From the NCBI GenBank assembly GCA_035541475.1, contig DATKND010000182.1:1-64000 (forward strand): DNA of 64,000 bases, read 5' to 3'. The position numbers and the translations under genes are program-made. Shown piece after piece: positions 48,311 through 56,822 of this stretch; the stretch's first letter is position 1; each line of letters starts with the position of its first letter. The notes under the pieces are model-generated. The model was not told the origin of the DNA and searched no databases. It was given only the letters and a program-made list of their open reading frames with translations. The stretch is from DASUFZ01 sp035541475 (GTDB lineage: Bacteria; Myxococcota_A; UBA9160; SMWR01).

Positions 48311-48601
48311 ATGTTCGGCATCGGCATGACCGAGCTCATCGTGATCTTCGCGATCGCGTTGATCGTGCTCGGCCCCAAGCGACTCCCGGAGATCGCTCGC
48401 TCGCTCGGCCGCGGCATCGCGGAGTTCCGGCGCGCATCGATGGATCTGCGCCGCGAGTTCATGGACGCATCCGACGAGGCGCGCATCGCGCCGCCGCAGA
48501 TCACCGACGCGGCGTCCGCGAGCAAGCCGGCCGCAGCGGCTCCATCCGCGACGCCGGCGCCGCCCGCAGAGGCACCGCGCGACGCGACCCGCGATGGATG
48601 A
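48311..48601 (+). CDS. tatA: Twin-arginine translocase TatA/TatB-type subunit
   Basis: 96 residues. Single N-terminal membrane helix ELIVIFAIALIVLGPKRLPE, amphipathic helix IARSLGRGIAEFRRA, then a polar Ala/Pro tail. MFGIGMTELI with GPKRLP leans to TatB, but a lone small Tat subunit beside tatC often serves both roles. Overlaps tatC by 8 nt. TACTCT lies 8 nt before the ATG and no ribosome site is seen. Confidence 0.88.
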   Translation: MFGIGMTELIVIFAIALIVLGPKRLPEIARSLGRGIAEFRRASMDLRREFMDASDEARIAPPQITDAASASKPAAAAPSATPAPPAEAPRDATRDG

Positions 48602-49355
48602 GACGCGGCTCCCGCTGACCGAACATCTCGCGGAGCTCCGCACCCGGTTGATCCGCAGCGTCGCCGCGTGGCTCGGCGCCAGCGTGCTCGCCTGGACCTA
48701 CAAAGAGGAGATCTTCCGGCTGCTGATCGCGCCGGCGGTCCACGCGCTCGGACATGGCGCGGCGCGGCCGCTCCAGGCGATCGCGCCGACGGAGATCTTC
48801 TTCACCTACCTCGAGTGCGCGCTGCTCGCGGGCTTCGTGTTCGCGCTGCCCGTGATCCTGTGGCAGATCTGGTCCTTCGTCTCACCGGGCCTCTATCCGA
48901 GCGAGAAGAACGCGATCGTGCCCTTCGTGTTCATCTCCACCGGGCTCTTCGTGGGCGGCGCGCTCTTCGGCTACTCGCAGATCCTCCCGATCATGTTCGG
49001 GTTCTTCGGAGCCTTCGACAACGAGTTCGTCGAGTCCGCATGGACGATGAACGAAGTCTTCAGCCTGACCACGCACATGTTCCTCGCGTTCGGCGTGGCG
49101 TTCGAGCTGCCGGTCGTGGTGTTCTTCCTGTCGGTCGGCGGGATCGTCGACGCGCGCACGCTCTGGCGCGGCACGCCCAACGCGATCCTCGTCATCTTCA
49201 TCGTCGCCGCGGTCCTGACGCCGACGCCCGACTGGGTCAGCCAGTGCCTGCTCGGCGTCCCGATGGTCGGCCTCTATCTGCTCGGCGTCGCCGCCGCGTA
49301 CTTCTTCGGCGGATCCCGCCGGCGCGCGGCGGATCTCGGCGACAGCGCCGCTTAG
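48594..49355 (+). CDS. tatC: Twin-arginine translocase subunit TatC
   Basis: 253 residues, six membrane helices. LTEHLAELRTRLIRS at the N-terminus (signal-peptide recognition Glu), FLSPTEIFFTYLE-like IAPTEIFFTYLEC, FVSPGLYPSEKN and VLTPTPDWVSQCLLGVPM are typical. Exports folded proteins. Overlaps tatA (ATG inside its last codons) and converges with nudC, the stops overlapping by 4 nt. Confidence 0.95.
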   Translation: MDETRLPLTEHLAELRTRLIRSVAAWLGASVLAWTYKEEIFRLLIAPAVHALGHGAARPLQAIAPTEIFFTYLECALLAGFVFALPVILWQIWSFVSPGLYPSEKNAIVPFVFISTGLFVGGALFGYSQILPIMFGFFGAFDNEFVESAWTMNEVFSLTTHMFLAFGVAFELPVVVFFLSVGGIVDARTLWRGTPNAILVIFIVAAVLTPTPDWVSQCLLGVPMVGLYLLGVAAAYFFGGSRRRAADLGDSAA

Positions 49356-50272
49356 GCAAAAGACCCGTCCACCCAGGCGCGCAGCAGCCGGTGCGCGATC
49401 GAGAAGGCGGGCGGCACGACCGGCAGGCCGTCGACACCTGAGAGCGACGCGCGGATCTCGTCGCGCGTGAACCAGCGGGCGTCCTCGAGCTCGCTCCGGT
49501 CGACGCGGACATCCTCGCTGAGGCCCTCGGCGCAGCAGCCGAGCATCAGCGACGACGGGAAGGGCCACGGCTGCGAGCGCCAGTAGCGCACGGCGCCGAT
49601 GCGGACGCCCGCCTCCTCGTGGATCTCTCGGCGCACCGCTTCCTCGAGCGACTCTCCCGCCTCGACGAAGCCGGCGAGCGCGGAGTACATGCGCGCGGGC
49701 CACGCGGGCTGGCGTCCGAGCAGGCAGCGGTCGCCGCGCACGACCACGGCGATCGCGACCGGATCGGTGCGCGGAAAGTGCTCCGCCTGACACTCGCGGC
49801 AGACGCGATGCGCGCCGCCAAAGACCGCGCGCGTGCCCCCGCCGCAAGCGGCGCAGTAGCCGTGGCGCGCGTGCCAGTCGACGAGCGCACGCGCCTGCGC
49901 GGAGATCGCGGCCTCCTCCTGCGCGAGCAGCGGCACCACGCCGCGCAGATCCTCGAAGCGCGCGACGTCGCCGACGCCGAAGCTCTCCTCCGGCTTCGCT
50001 GCCGCAGACACGTCGACCGCGAAGTGCGCGACGCCGCCGAGGCTGCCTAGCAGCACCGGCTCCGGACGCGGCTCGAGGTCCGCGAAGAAGTCGCGCCGCG
50101 CCCACGCGAGCGCGCGCGATGCGCCGTGCTTGACCAGCGGCTGGAGACGCCAGAGCGGCAGGAAACGCGACTGCGTGTCGGCGAGGCGCGCCTCGACCCA
50201 GGCGTGATCGCGACGACGCGACGCCTCGCGGTCGAGCGGGCTGCCGACGAAGGTGAGCGCGTCCGCGGTCAT
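49352..50272 (-). CDS. nudC: NADH pyrophosphatase / RNA deNADding hydrolase NudC
   Basis: 306 residues. Zinc ribbon CAACGG and CRECQ, then PRTDPVAIAVVV, Nudix box GFVEAGESLEEAVRREIHEEAG, and the NADH-pyrophosphatase motif SQPWPFPSSLML. Cleaves NADH and NAD caps on RNA. Single gene with its own predicted promoter; transcribed away from the TPR gene. Confidence 0.95.
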   Translation of the reverse strand: MTADALTFVGSPLDREASRRRDHAWVEARLADTQSRFLPLWRLQPLVKHGASRALAWARRDFFADLEPRPEPVLLGSLGGVAHFAVDVSAAAKPEESFGVGDVARFEDLRGVVPLLAQEEAAISAQARALVDWHARHGYCAACGGGTRAVFGGAHRVCRECQAEHFPRTDPVAIAVVVRGDRCLLGRQPAWPARMYSALAGFVEAGESLEEAVRREIHEEAGVRIGAVRYWRSQPWPFPSSLMLGCCAEGLSEDVRVDRSELEDARWFTRDEIRASLSGVDGLPVVPPAFSIAHRLLRAWVDGSFA

Positions 50273-50281
50273 GCGCGCGCA

Positions 50282-50309
50282 ATGGTACGGGGCGTGGCGG
50301 GGCGGTCCA
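50282..50309 (-). promoter_or_regulatory. Possible sigma-70 promoter of nudC
   Basis: Minus strand: TGGACC (50309-50304), 16-nt spacer, TACCAT (50287-50282). The -10 ends 9 nt before the ATG, so the message would have almost no leader. Confidence 0.35.
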
Positions 50310-50354
50310 TGGCGGCGTCCGGTCGCCGCCGGGCTCTTCGGGTAGGCTGCGCCG

Positions 50355-52772
50355 GTGTCCGTGCGGCCGCTCGTGCTTCTGCTGTTCTGTCTCGCCGCCT
50401 GTTCGCCTTCCGCGGAGGACGCACGCGCGCGAGCGCAGGCAGCGCTGGCGCGCGGCGATCGCAGGGAGGCGATCGAGGCGATCGGGGTGCTGGAGAGCGC
50501 GCAGCGCGACGCGCCCGAGGCGCGGCTCGAGCAGTCGGAGCTCTGGATCCGCGCGGGCGAGGCTCCGCGCGCCGTCTGGCGGCTCGAGCAGGCGGTCTCT
50601 CGTTTCCGCGACCGGTCCGATCTCCGCCTCGCGCTCGCGAACGCCGAGCAGCTCGTCGGCGATCCGGCCCGCGCCGCGGCGATCGCGCGCGAGATCCCCG
50701 CGAGCGCCGCGGAGCACCCCGAGGCTCTTCTCGTGAGCGCGCGCGCGCAGATCGCGCTCGGCGACCTCGACGCCGGGCTCGCGGCCTTCGAGCAGGCCGA
50801 GCGCGAGCGACCGGCCGACGCCGAGCTGCGCGTGCCGCGGATCGCGGCGCTGCTCGACGAGCGCCGTTACACCGAAGCACGTGTCGCGCTCGAGGCGGCC
50901 TACGCGCGCTTCCCCGACGAAGCCTCTCGCGCGCCGCTGCGCGCGCAGGAGCTGCTGCTGCTCCAGGTCCGCGCGCAGGACGCGCTGCACCTGGCGCAGG
51001 GCGCGGCGCAGCGCGGTGACGCCGACGCCGCGTCTCGCGCGCAACAAGAGATCGACGAGTCGCTCGACGGACTCATCCGCCTCGCTCGGAGCGCCCCCGA
51101 CGACGCCTCCATCTGGCAGGCGCTCACCTTGCTCGCGATTCCGGCCGGACGCGTCGAGCGGGCGGAGACCGCGCTGCGCGCGGCGCTGGCCGAGAACGCC
51201 GACCGAGCGCTGCTGCGGCCGCTGCTGGCGGCGCTGGCCGTCGCGAGAGGCGACGACGCCGGAGCCGAAGCGCTGCTCCGCGACGCGGTGCGCGCGGACA
51301 CGGGCGGCGCGCGCGTCGCGCTGGTGCGATTCCTCGCCGCGCGCGGGCGATCGACCGATGCGATCGCGCTGCTCGAGGAGGGTCTCGCGCAGCAGCCTGA
51401 CGACGCCGACCTCTGCTTCGCGCTGGCCGAGCTGCGCCTCGATGCCGGCGACGTGGACGAGTCCACCTACGCCGTATCGCGCTTCGAGCAGATCCGTCCG
51501 GGCACGCCGCAGGCCGCGCTGCTGCGCGCGCGCCTCGCGCTCGTGCGCGGCGATGCGTCGGGCGCGCGCGCGCAGCTCGAGCGCCTCGCGCCCGAGCTCG
51601 ACACGGAAGCGACACAGTACTGGTTCGGCCGCGCGCTCGAAGAGACCGGCGATCCCGCCGGCGCGGCCCACCGCATGCGACTCGCGGCGGCGCGCGATCC
51701 GGCCGCGCCCGGCCCGTGGCTCGAGCTGCTGCGGCTCGCGCAGGCGCGTGGGGACTCGCGTGAGGCCGAGCCGTCCGCCGCCGGTGTCGTGCTGCGCGCG
51801 CCGCAGCTCGTCGCCGGCTGGCAGGGTCTCGTCGACGCGCTGATCGACGAAGAGCGCGCGGCCGACGCGCTCGCGACCGCGCAGCGCGCCGCCGCGCTCT
51901 TGCCGGATCGGGTCGAAACGTCGCTGCTCCTCGCGCGCGCGCTACGCGCCGGCGGTCGGACCGACGAGGCGCTGGCGCGCCTCGATGCGGCGTCGCAGCG
52001 CTTCGGCGAGAACCCGGACGTCGCCGCCGAGCGCGTGCTGGCGCTCGGCCTCGCGGGTCGCGTCGACGCGGCGCGCGACGCGGCGAGTCGCGCGATCGCC
52101 GCGCGCGGCGACTCGGCCGCGCTGCACCATGCGCTCGCCGGCGTGCTCTTCCAGGCGGGACTCGGCGACGAAGGGTCGTCCGAGGTCGAGCGCGCGCTCG
52201 CGCTCGCGCCCGACGATCTGCGCCCGCTCGCGCTGCGCTGCGAGTTCTACGCTGCGACGAAACGCTTCGCGCCGGCCGCCGCCGACTGCGCGCGCTTCCT
52301 CGCGCGCCATCCCGATCATGCGCGGATCCAGTTCGCGCTCGGCGCCGCGCAGGCCGGCATGGGGCGCACGCTCGAGGCCGAGGCCAGCTACCGCCGCGCG
52401 GCAGCGCTCGACGCGAGTGCGGTCGCGCCGCGCAACAACCTGGCGCTGCTGCTCGCCGAGCGCGGAGATCTCGACGGCGCGCTCGCAGCGGCGCAGGAGG
52501 CCTTCGCGCAGGCGGGCGAGAGCCCCGAGGTGCTCGACACGCTCGGCTGGCTCTACCTCCAGAAGGGCCTCCGCGAGCGGGCCGTGTCCCTGCTCGAGGA
52601 CGCCTACCGCCGCGCGCCCGACCAGGAGGGCGTCAGGCTCCACCTCTCGCAGGCCTATCGCGCGGCCGGTCGCGAGTCCGCAGCGCGCGCGCTGCGGGAC
52701 GCGCACGACGGAAGTGAGAAGCCGCAACCGGAATCGAAGGCACAGCTCGATGCGGTGCTCGCTCGCCCTTAG
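50355..52772 (+). CDS. Large TPR-repeat lipoprotein
   Basis: 805 residues from a GTG. Lipoprotein signal VRPLVLLLFCLAAC (Cys16). The rest is a long superhelix of about 20 TPR-like units (recurrent LARGDRREA, ALALAPDDLRPLA, APRNNLALLLAERGDLDGA, VLDTLGWLYLQKGLRERAV). The final units with NNLALLL and DTLGWL are canonical, the middle ones divergent. This resembles PrsT-type and other envelope assembly scaffolds. Its last 23 nt overlap the sulfatase-fold lipoprotein gene, so the two are coupled. Confidence 0.85.
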   Translation: MSVRPLVLLLFCLAACSPSAEDARARAQAALARGDRREAIEAIGVLESAQRDAPEARLEQSELWIRAGEAPRAVWRLEQAVSRFRDRSDLRLALANAEQLVGDPARAAAIAREIPASAAEHPEALLVSARAQIALGDLDAGLAAFEQAERERPADAELRVPRIAALLDERRYTEARVALEAAYARFPDEASRAPLRAQELLLLQVRAQDALHLAQGAAQRGDADAASRAQQEIDESLDGLIRLARSAPDDASIWQALTLLAIPAGRVERAETALRAALAENADRALLRPLLAALAVARGDDAGAEALLRDAVRADTGGARVALVRFLAARGRSTDAIALLEEGLAQQPDDADLCFALAELRLDAGDVDESTYAVSRFEQIRPGTPQAALLRARLALVRGDASGARAQLERLAPELDTEATQYWFGRALEETGDPAGAAHRMRLAAARDPAAPGPWLELLRLAQARGDSREAEPSAAGVVLRAPQLVAGWQGLVDALIDEERAADALATAQRAAALLPDRVETSLLLARALRAGGRTDEALARLDAASQRFGENPDVAAERVLALGLAGRVDAARDAASRAIAARGDSAALHHALAGVLFQAGLGDEGSSEVERALALAPDDLRPLALRCEFYAATKRFAPAAADCARFLARHPDHARIQFALGAAQAGMGRTLEAEASYRRAAALDASAVAPRNNLALLLAERGDLDGALAAAQEAFAQAGESPEVLDTLGWLYLQKGLRERAVSLLEDAYRRAPDQEGVRLHLSQAYRAAGRESAARALRDAHDGSEKPQPESKAQLDAVLARP

Positions 52773-54069
52773 TCTGCTGACGGCCGCGGCGCTCGTCGCC
52801 TGCGCGCGCCCCGTTCCGCGCGCCGAGATCCACGCGCGCCTCGCGTCGCAGCGGCGCCCGAACCTCGTGCTGATCGTCGTCGACACGCTGCGCGCGGACC
52901 GCACCACGCCCTACGGCTTCTCGCAGGATACGACGCCCGAGCTCGCACGCTGGGCCGCGCACGGCGTGCTCTTCGAGCGCGCGCAGGCGCAGTCGTCGTG
53001 GACGAAGATCTCGATGGCGTCGCTCTTGACCTCGCTGTGGCCGCACACGCACGCGATCCGCGACGTGCGCGACGGGCTCGGCGAGGACGTCACCACGCTC
53101 GCCGAGGCGCTGCGCGACGCCGGCTACCGTTGCTATGCGGTCCAGACGAACGGCTGGCTCGATCAGTCCTTCGGCTTCCAGCAGGGCTTCGAGCGCTACG
53201 TCTTCCCGGCCGGACGCGGCGCGCAGCTGCCGAAGGCCGGGATCTGGCCGCACGTCGACCGCGTCGTCGAGGAGAGCGAGCGGCTGCTCGCGGCGCACGA
53301 CCGAAGCGGCCCCTTCTTCCTCTATCTCCACTTCATGGACGTACACGAGTACGCGGCGCCGCCGGAGTTCCAGCGCTTCGGCAGCGACGCGGCGGGCGCG
53401 TACCTGGCGGCGATCTCGTGGGTCGACGACGGCATCCGGCGCGTGCGCGAGGCGCTCGAGCGCGCCGACCTCGCGCGCAGCACCGCGATCGTCTTCGCGA
53501 GCGATCACGGCGAGAGCCTCGGCGAGCACGGCCTAACGGGCCACGCGCGCGATCTGCGCGCGCCGGTGCTGCACGTCCCGCTCGTCGTGCGCCTGCCCTT
53601 CGAGAGCGAGCCGGTGCGCGTCGCGGCGCAGGTGCGAAACCTAGACATCGCGCCGACCTTGCTCGCGCTCGCGGGCGTCGCCGTCCCGGCGGGCTTCGAG
53701 GGCGAATCGCTGCTCCCGCTGATCGACGACGTCGGCGACACGGCGTCGGATCGGCCGAGCTTCGCCGCGCTCGGGACGCCACTCTACCCTGACGCCGCGG
53801 AGCAAGCGGCGATCTCCGACGGAGGCTGGAGCTACGCGCGGCGCGTCGCGCCGGATCCGCGCGCCGGCGACGAGCAGCTCTTCGACCTCGCGGTCGACCC
53901 GGGTGAGAACGTCGACCTCGCCGCGCGCGAGCCCGACGCCGCCGCCCGCCTGCGCGCTCGCCTCGACGCCCACCTCGCGACGCCGCCGCGCGCCGGCGCG
54001 CGCGTGCAAGGCGTACACATCGACCCGTCGATCGCGGAGCGACTCCGCGCGATGGGCTATCTGCAATGA
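52750..54069 (+). CDS. Sulfatase/phosphoethanolamine-transferase-fold lipoprotein
   Basis: 439 residues from ATG 52750. Lipobox ALVAC (Cys18). Alkaline phosphatase superfamily fold: NLVLIVVDTLRADR (metal Asp), SSWTKISMASLLTSLWPHTH where a sulfatase would have C/S-x-P-x-R, and IVFASDHGESLGEHGLTGHA, VRNLDIAPTLL. Thr85 replaces the formylglycine Cys, so it is a phosphotransferase or phosphohydrolase rather than a maturase-dependent sulfatase. Overlaps the TPR gene by 23 nt. Substrate unknown. Confidence 0.85.
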   Translation: MRCSLALSLLTAAALVACARPVPRAEIHARLASQRRPNLVLIVVDTLRADRTTPYGFSQDTTPELARWAAHGVLFERAQAQSSWTKISMASLLTSLWPHTHAIRDVRDGLGEDVTTLAEALRDAGYRCYAVQTNGWLDQSFGFQQGFERYVFPAGRGAQLPKAGIWPHVDRVVEESERLLAAHDRSGPFFLYLHFMDVHEYAAPPEFQRFGSDAAGAYLAAISWVDDGIRRVREALERADLARSTAIVFASDHGESLGEHGLTGHARDLRAPVLHVPLVVRLPFESEPVRVAAQVRNLDIAPTLLALAGVAVPAGFEGESLLPLIDDVGDTASDRPSFAALGTPLYPDAAEQAAISDGGWSYARRVAPDPRAGDEQLFDLAVDPGENVDLAAREPDAAARLRARLDAHLATPPRAGARVQGVHIDPSIAERLRAMGYLQ

Positions 54070-54075
54070 GCCCGG

Positions 54076-56817
54076 TCAAAGAAGAGCGAGCGTCGCGGCT
54101 CTCACGCGCGCGGCGCGGTCCGACTCCGACTCCACCGCGACGCGCTCGTCCGGCTCGATGCGGAAGATCACCTGGCCCTTCTGCACCACCGCGCCGTCGC
54201 GGCCGTCCATCAGGCTCTCGAGCACGGTCCCCGAGAACGGGGCGAAGATCTTGTTGAACATCTTCATCACCTCGATGATGAAGAGCGGCTGACCCGCCTC
54301 GAAGCGTCCGCCGACCTCGACGAGCACGCCCAGATGCGGCGCCTCGCGCGCGTAGAAGGTGCCGCCCATCGGTGTCACGATCTCGTCGGCGCTCGCTACG
54401 GGCGGCGGCGCGAGCGCGCGCACGCGCTCCGCCATCGAATCCTTCTCCGTGAAGATCTCCGGGAAGAACGGCGCGAGGTCCTCGCCGACGCCGACGTCGA
54501 GGAAGCCCGAGCGCCGTCCGATGCGCGGCACGAGCAGCAGCAGCTCGAGCCCGAGCTGGAAGCCGCGGTGCGCGGCGACGCAATCGCGCCACAGCGCGGC
54601 GTCGCCGCTGGTAAGCACGCGCGACGGCTTGCCCGCGAAGAGCGCGTCGAGCTCGGCGTGACTCTCGGCGCCCGTGCGCCGCTTCACCTCGGCGTAGAAG
54701 CCCTGCGCTCGTTCGAGCACGGCCTGGTCGTGGTCCCAGATCTTCTCCGAGGGCGGCGCGCCGGGGCGCTCCTCCATGTCGAGGAAGTGATAGAGCCGCT
54801 CGAGGAAGTGGATCGCGTTGGACTCGAAGCGCGGGGCGCCGCCCTCGAAGCGCCAGAGCGCGCCGTCGTAGCGGCCGAGGAAACCGGCGAGCAGATGCGG
54901 GCGGTGCAGTAGCGCGGCGAGCGGGCGCAGCAGCAAGGTCTCCTTGCTGGAGAGCACGTCGCGCGCCGACTCCTCGCGCTGGCGGCGCAGCAGCTCCGCG
55001 AAGGCGATCTCGAGGTCGAGGTCCGCCGAGAGCTGCGCGAGCGAGCCGACGGCCGCGAGGTAGGGCTGCATGAAGCGCGTCGACGGCTCGGCCATCACGC
55101 CCTTGCCGAGGAACCACTGCACGAGGCCGTAGTGGACCTCGTGGTTGGTGTGGAGATCCTCGCCGCGAAGCTCCATGCGCCGCAGGATCTCGGCCAGGCG
55201 CTCATAGTTCTCTCTTCGCGACGCGCCGTCGCAGAGCACGAGCGCGACGTTCGAGTCGTAGGCGCCGGCGAGGTTGTAGTAGATGAACGAGCCGGTGTCG
55301 GGGTTCGGCGCGCCGATGCCCTGGTCGAAGCGGATCTCGCCCGCGATCGGCGACGTCCAGCTGCGGATCAGACCGCCCGCGTGCGGTTGCAGCGCGGCGT
55401 TCGTCGCGTTGATGCGGACCTCGACGCCCGAGCGCGCGCGCGGCACGCGCGTCGGCCGCGGCAGCCGAGGTCCGTGCACGCAGCAGAGCAACATCGCCTC
55501 GATCAGGCGCTCGACGCTGAAGAACTCGCCTGGCGCGTCGGGGTTCTCGAAGCGCAGTCGGTAGACGAGCTCGGTGACGCCGTGCTCGACCTGGATGCGC
55601 GTGTTCATCTCCATGAAGAAGTGGGAGAAGCCCGACACGATGCACTCGAAGGTCGACACGGAGTCGAGGCCGGTGGCAGCGCCGAAGCGCTCGGCCTCGG
55701 CCTCCATGCGCGCCAAGGTGCCACGGTCTCCCTCCAGCACCTCGCGTGTGCGGCCCTTCGCCGCGCCGATCTCGACGTCGAGCAGCTCCTGCGTCAGCGA
55801 CACCTCGAAGAGCTTCTGCTCGTGCATCTGCACCGAGCAGTCGCGCCCGCCGAGCGACAGACACCAGTCGCCGTTGCCGATCAGCTGGATCTCGTTGTGG
55901 CGCGTGCTCTCGATGTTCAGCTCGATCAGGAAGTTCCGGTTCGAGCCGGGCGCGAGCACCTTCGACTCGGCGAGCACGTCCATCACCGCGGGCGCGACCT
56001 CCTTCGGCCTCGCCACCACGCGCTGTCCCTTGCCGCCGCCGCCGCCGATGTGCTTGAAGCGGATGCGCTGACCGGGGTGCTGCGCCCAGATCTCGTCGCA
56101 CACAGCCTCGGCCGCGGCCTGGAGCTCCGGAATCTCGACCAGCTCGACCGTCTTCGCGTAGCCCGCCTGCAGCAGCGCCTCGGCGTTCGACTCGACCGGC
56201 GCCTTCGGGTCGAAGTCGGCGCGCAGGCCGTGCTGCTTCGCCAGCGCCTCGAGGCCGGAGAGATCCTTCGCGCGCGCCAGCAGCGCGCGCGCGCTGAGAT
56301 CGTCGACGCCGGGGATCACCGCGTTGCCGAGGCTGCGCGCCAGCTTCTTGGCCTCGTCCTTCGCGCCGGCGCGGCGCACCACGCGCGACGAGGGCCCCAC
56401 GAACGCCAGGCCCGCGCGCTCGATCGCCTCGATGAACTCGGCGTCCTCGGCCATGAAGCCGTAGCCCGCGAACACGTGCGTGTAGCCGTGGCGCGTCGCG
56501 ATCTCGACGATCTCGCGGATCCGCTGCTGCTTCTCCTCCTGACCCGCGCCCATGTAGTCGGGCACGCGGTGCACGTTGTGCGGGAAGCGCAGGTTCCGGA
56601 GCTCCGGCGCCAGGCAGCGCGGGTAGACGACCGAGTCCTTCTCCGAGAGCAGCATTCCGTACTCGCGGATGCCGACCTCGTCGAAGACGTCGAATGCCTC
56701 CTTGCGGACCGGGCCGCGGCAGACGACCAGGCATTTCACGTCGGTGAGCGAGAAGGAGCGCAGCCACGGCGAGTCGCACTCGTGGAAGCGGCGCGGGATG
56801 GAATCGCGATCCAGCAT
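54076..56817 (-). CDS. Large biotin carboxylase with C-terminal biotin carrier domain
   Basis: 913 residues. N-terminal biotin-carboxylase fold with YGFMAEDAEFIEA, FVGPSS, ATP-grasp loop GGGGGKGQRVV, and EMNTRIQVEHGVTELVY. It is quite divergent from AccC: the first 60 residues and a helical segment of about 250 residues (roughly 560-800) before the carrier domain are unusual. The C-terminal 80 residues form a biotinyl domain with Lys852 in EVMKMFNKI. It follows a carboxyltransferase gene by 5 nt. Together with AccC and that gene it should make a multi-subunit acyl-CoA carboxylase. The exact substrate is undetermined. Confidence 0.88.
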   Translation of the reverse strand: MLDRDSIPRRFHECDSPWLRSFSLTDVKCLVVCRGPVRKEAFDVFDEVGIREYGMLLSEKDSVVYPRCLAPELRNLRFPHNVHRVPDYMGAGQEEKQQRIREIVEIATRHGYTHVFAGYGFMAEDAEFIEAIERAGLAFVGPSSRVVRRAGAKDEAKKLARSLGNAVIPGVDDLSARALLARAKDLSGLEALAKQHGLRADFDPKAPVESNAEALLQAGYAKTVELVEIPELQAAAEAVCDEIWAQHPGQRIRFKHIGGGGGKGQRVVARPKEVAPAVMDVLAESKVLAPGSNRNFLIELNIESTRHNEIQLIGNGDWCLSLGGRDCSVQMHEQKLFEVSLTQELLDVEIGAAKGRTREVLEGDRGTLARMEAEAERFGAATGLDSVSTFECIVSGFSHFFMEMNTRIQVEHGVTELVYRLRFENPDAPGEFFSVERLIEAMLLCCVHGPRLPRPTRVPRARSGVEVRINATNAALQPHAGGLIRSWTSPIAGEIRFDQGIGAPNPDTGSFIYYNLAGAYDSNVALVLCDGASRRENYERLAEILRRMELRGEDLHTNHEVHYGLVQWFLGKGVMAEPSTRFMQPYLAAVGSLAQLSADLDLEIAFAELLRRQREESARDVLSSKETLLLRPLAALLHRPHLLAGFLGRYDGALWRFEGGAPRFESNAIHFLERLYHFLDMEERPGAPPSEKIWDHDQAVLERAQGFYAEVKRRTGAESHAELDALFAGKPSRVLTSGDAALWRDCVAAHRGFQLGLELLLLVPRIGRRSGFLDVGVGEDLAPFFPEIFTEKDSMAERVRALAPPPVASADEIVTPMGGTFYAREAPHLGVLVEVGGRFEAGQPLFIIEVMKMFNKIFAPFSGTVLESLMDGRDGAVVQKGQVIFRIEPDERVAVESESDRAARVRAATLALL

Positions 56818-56822
56818 GCCGG

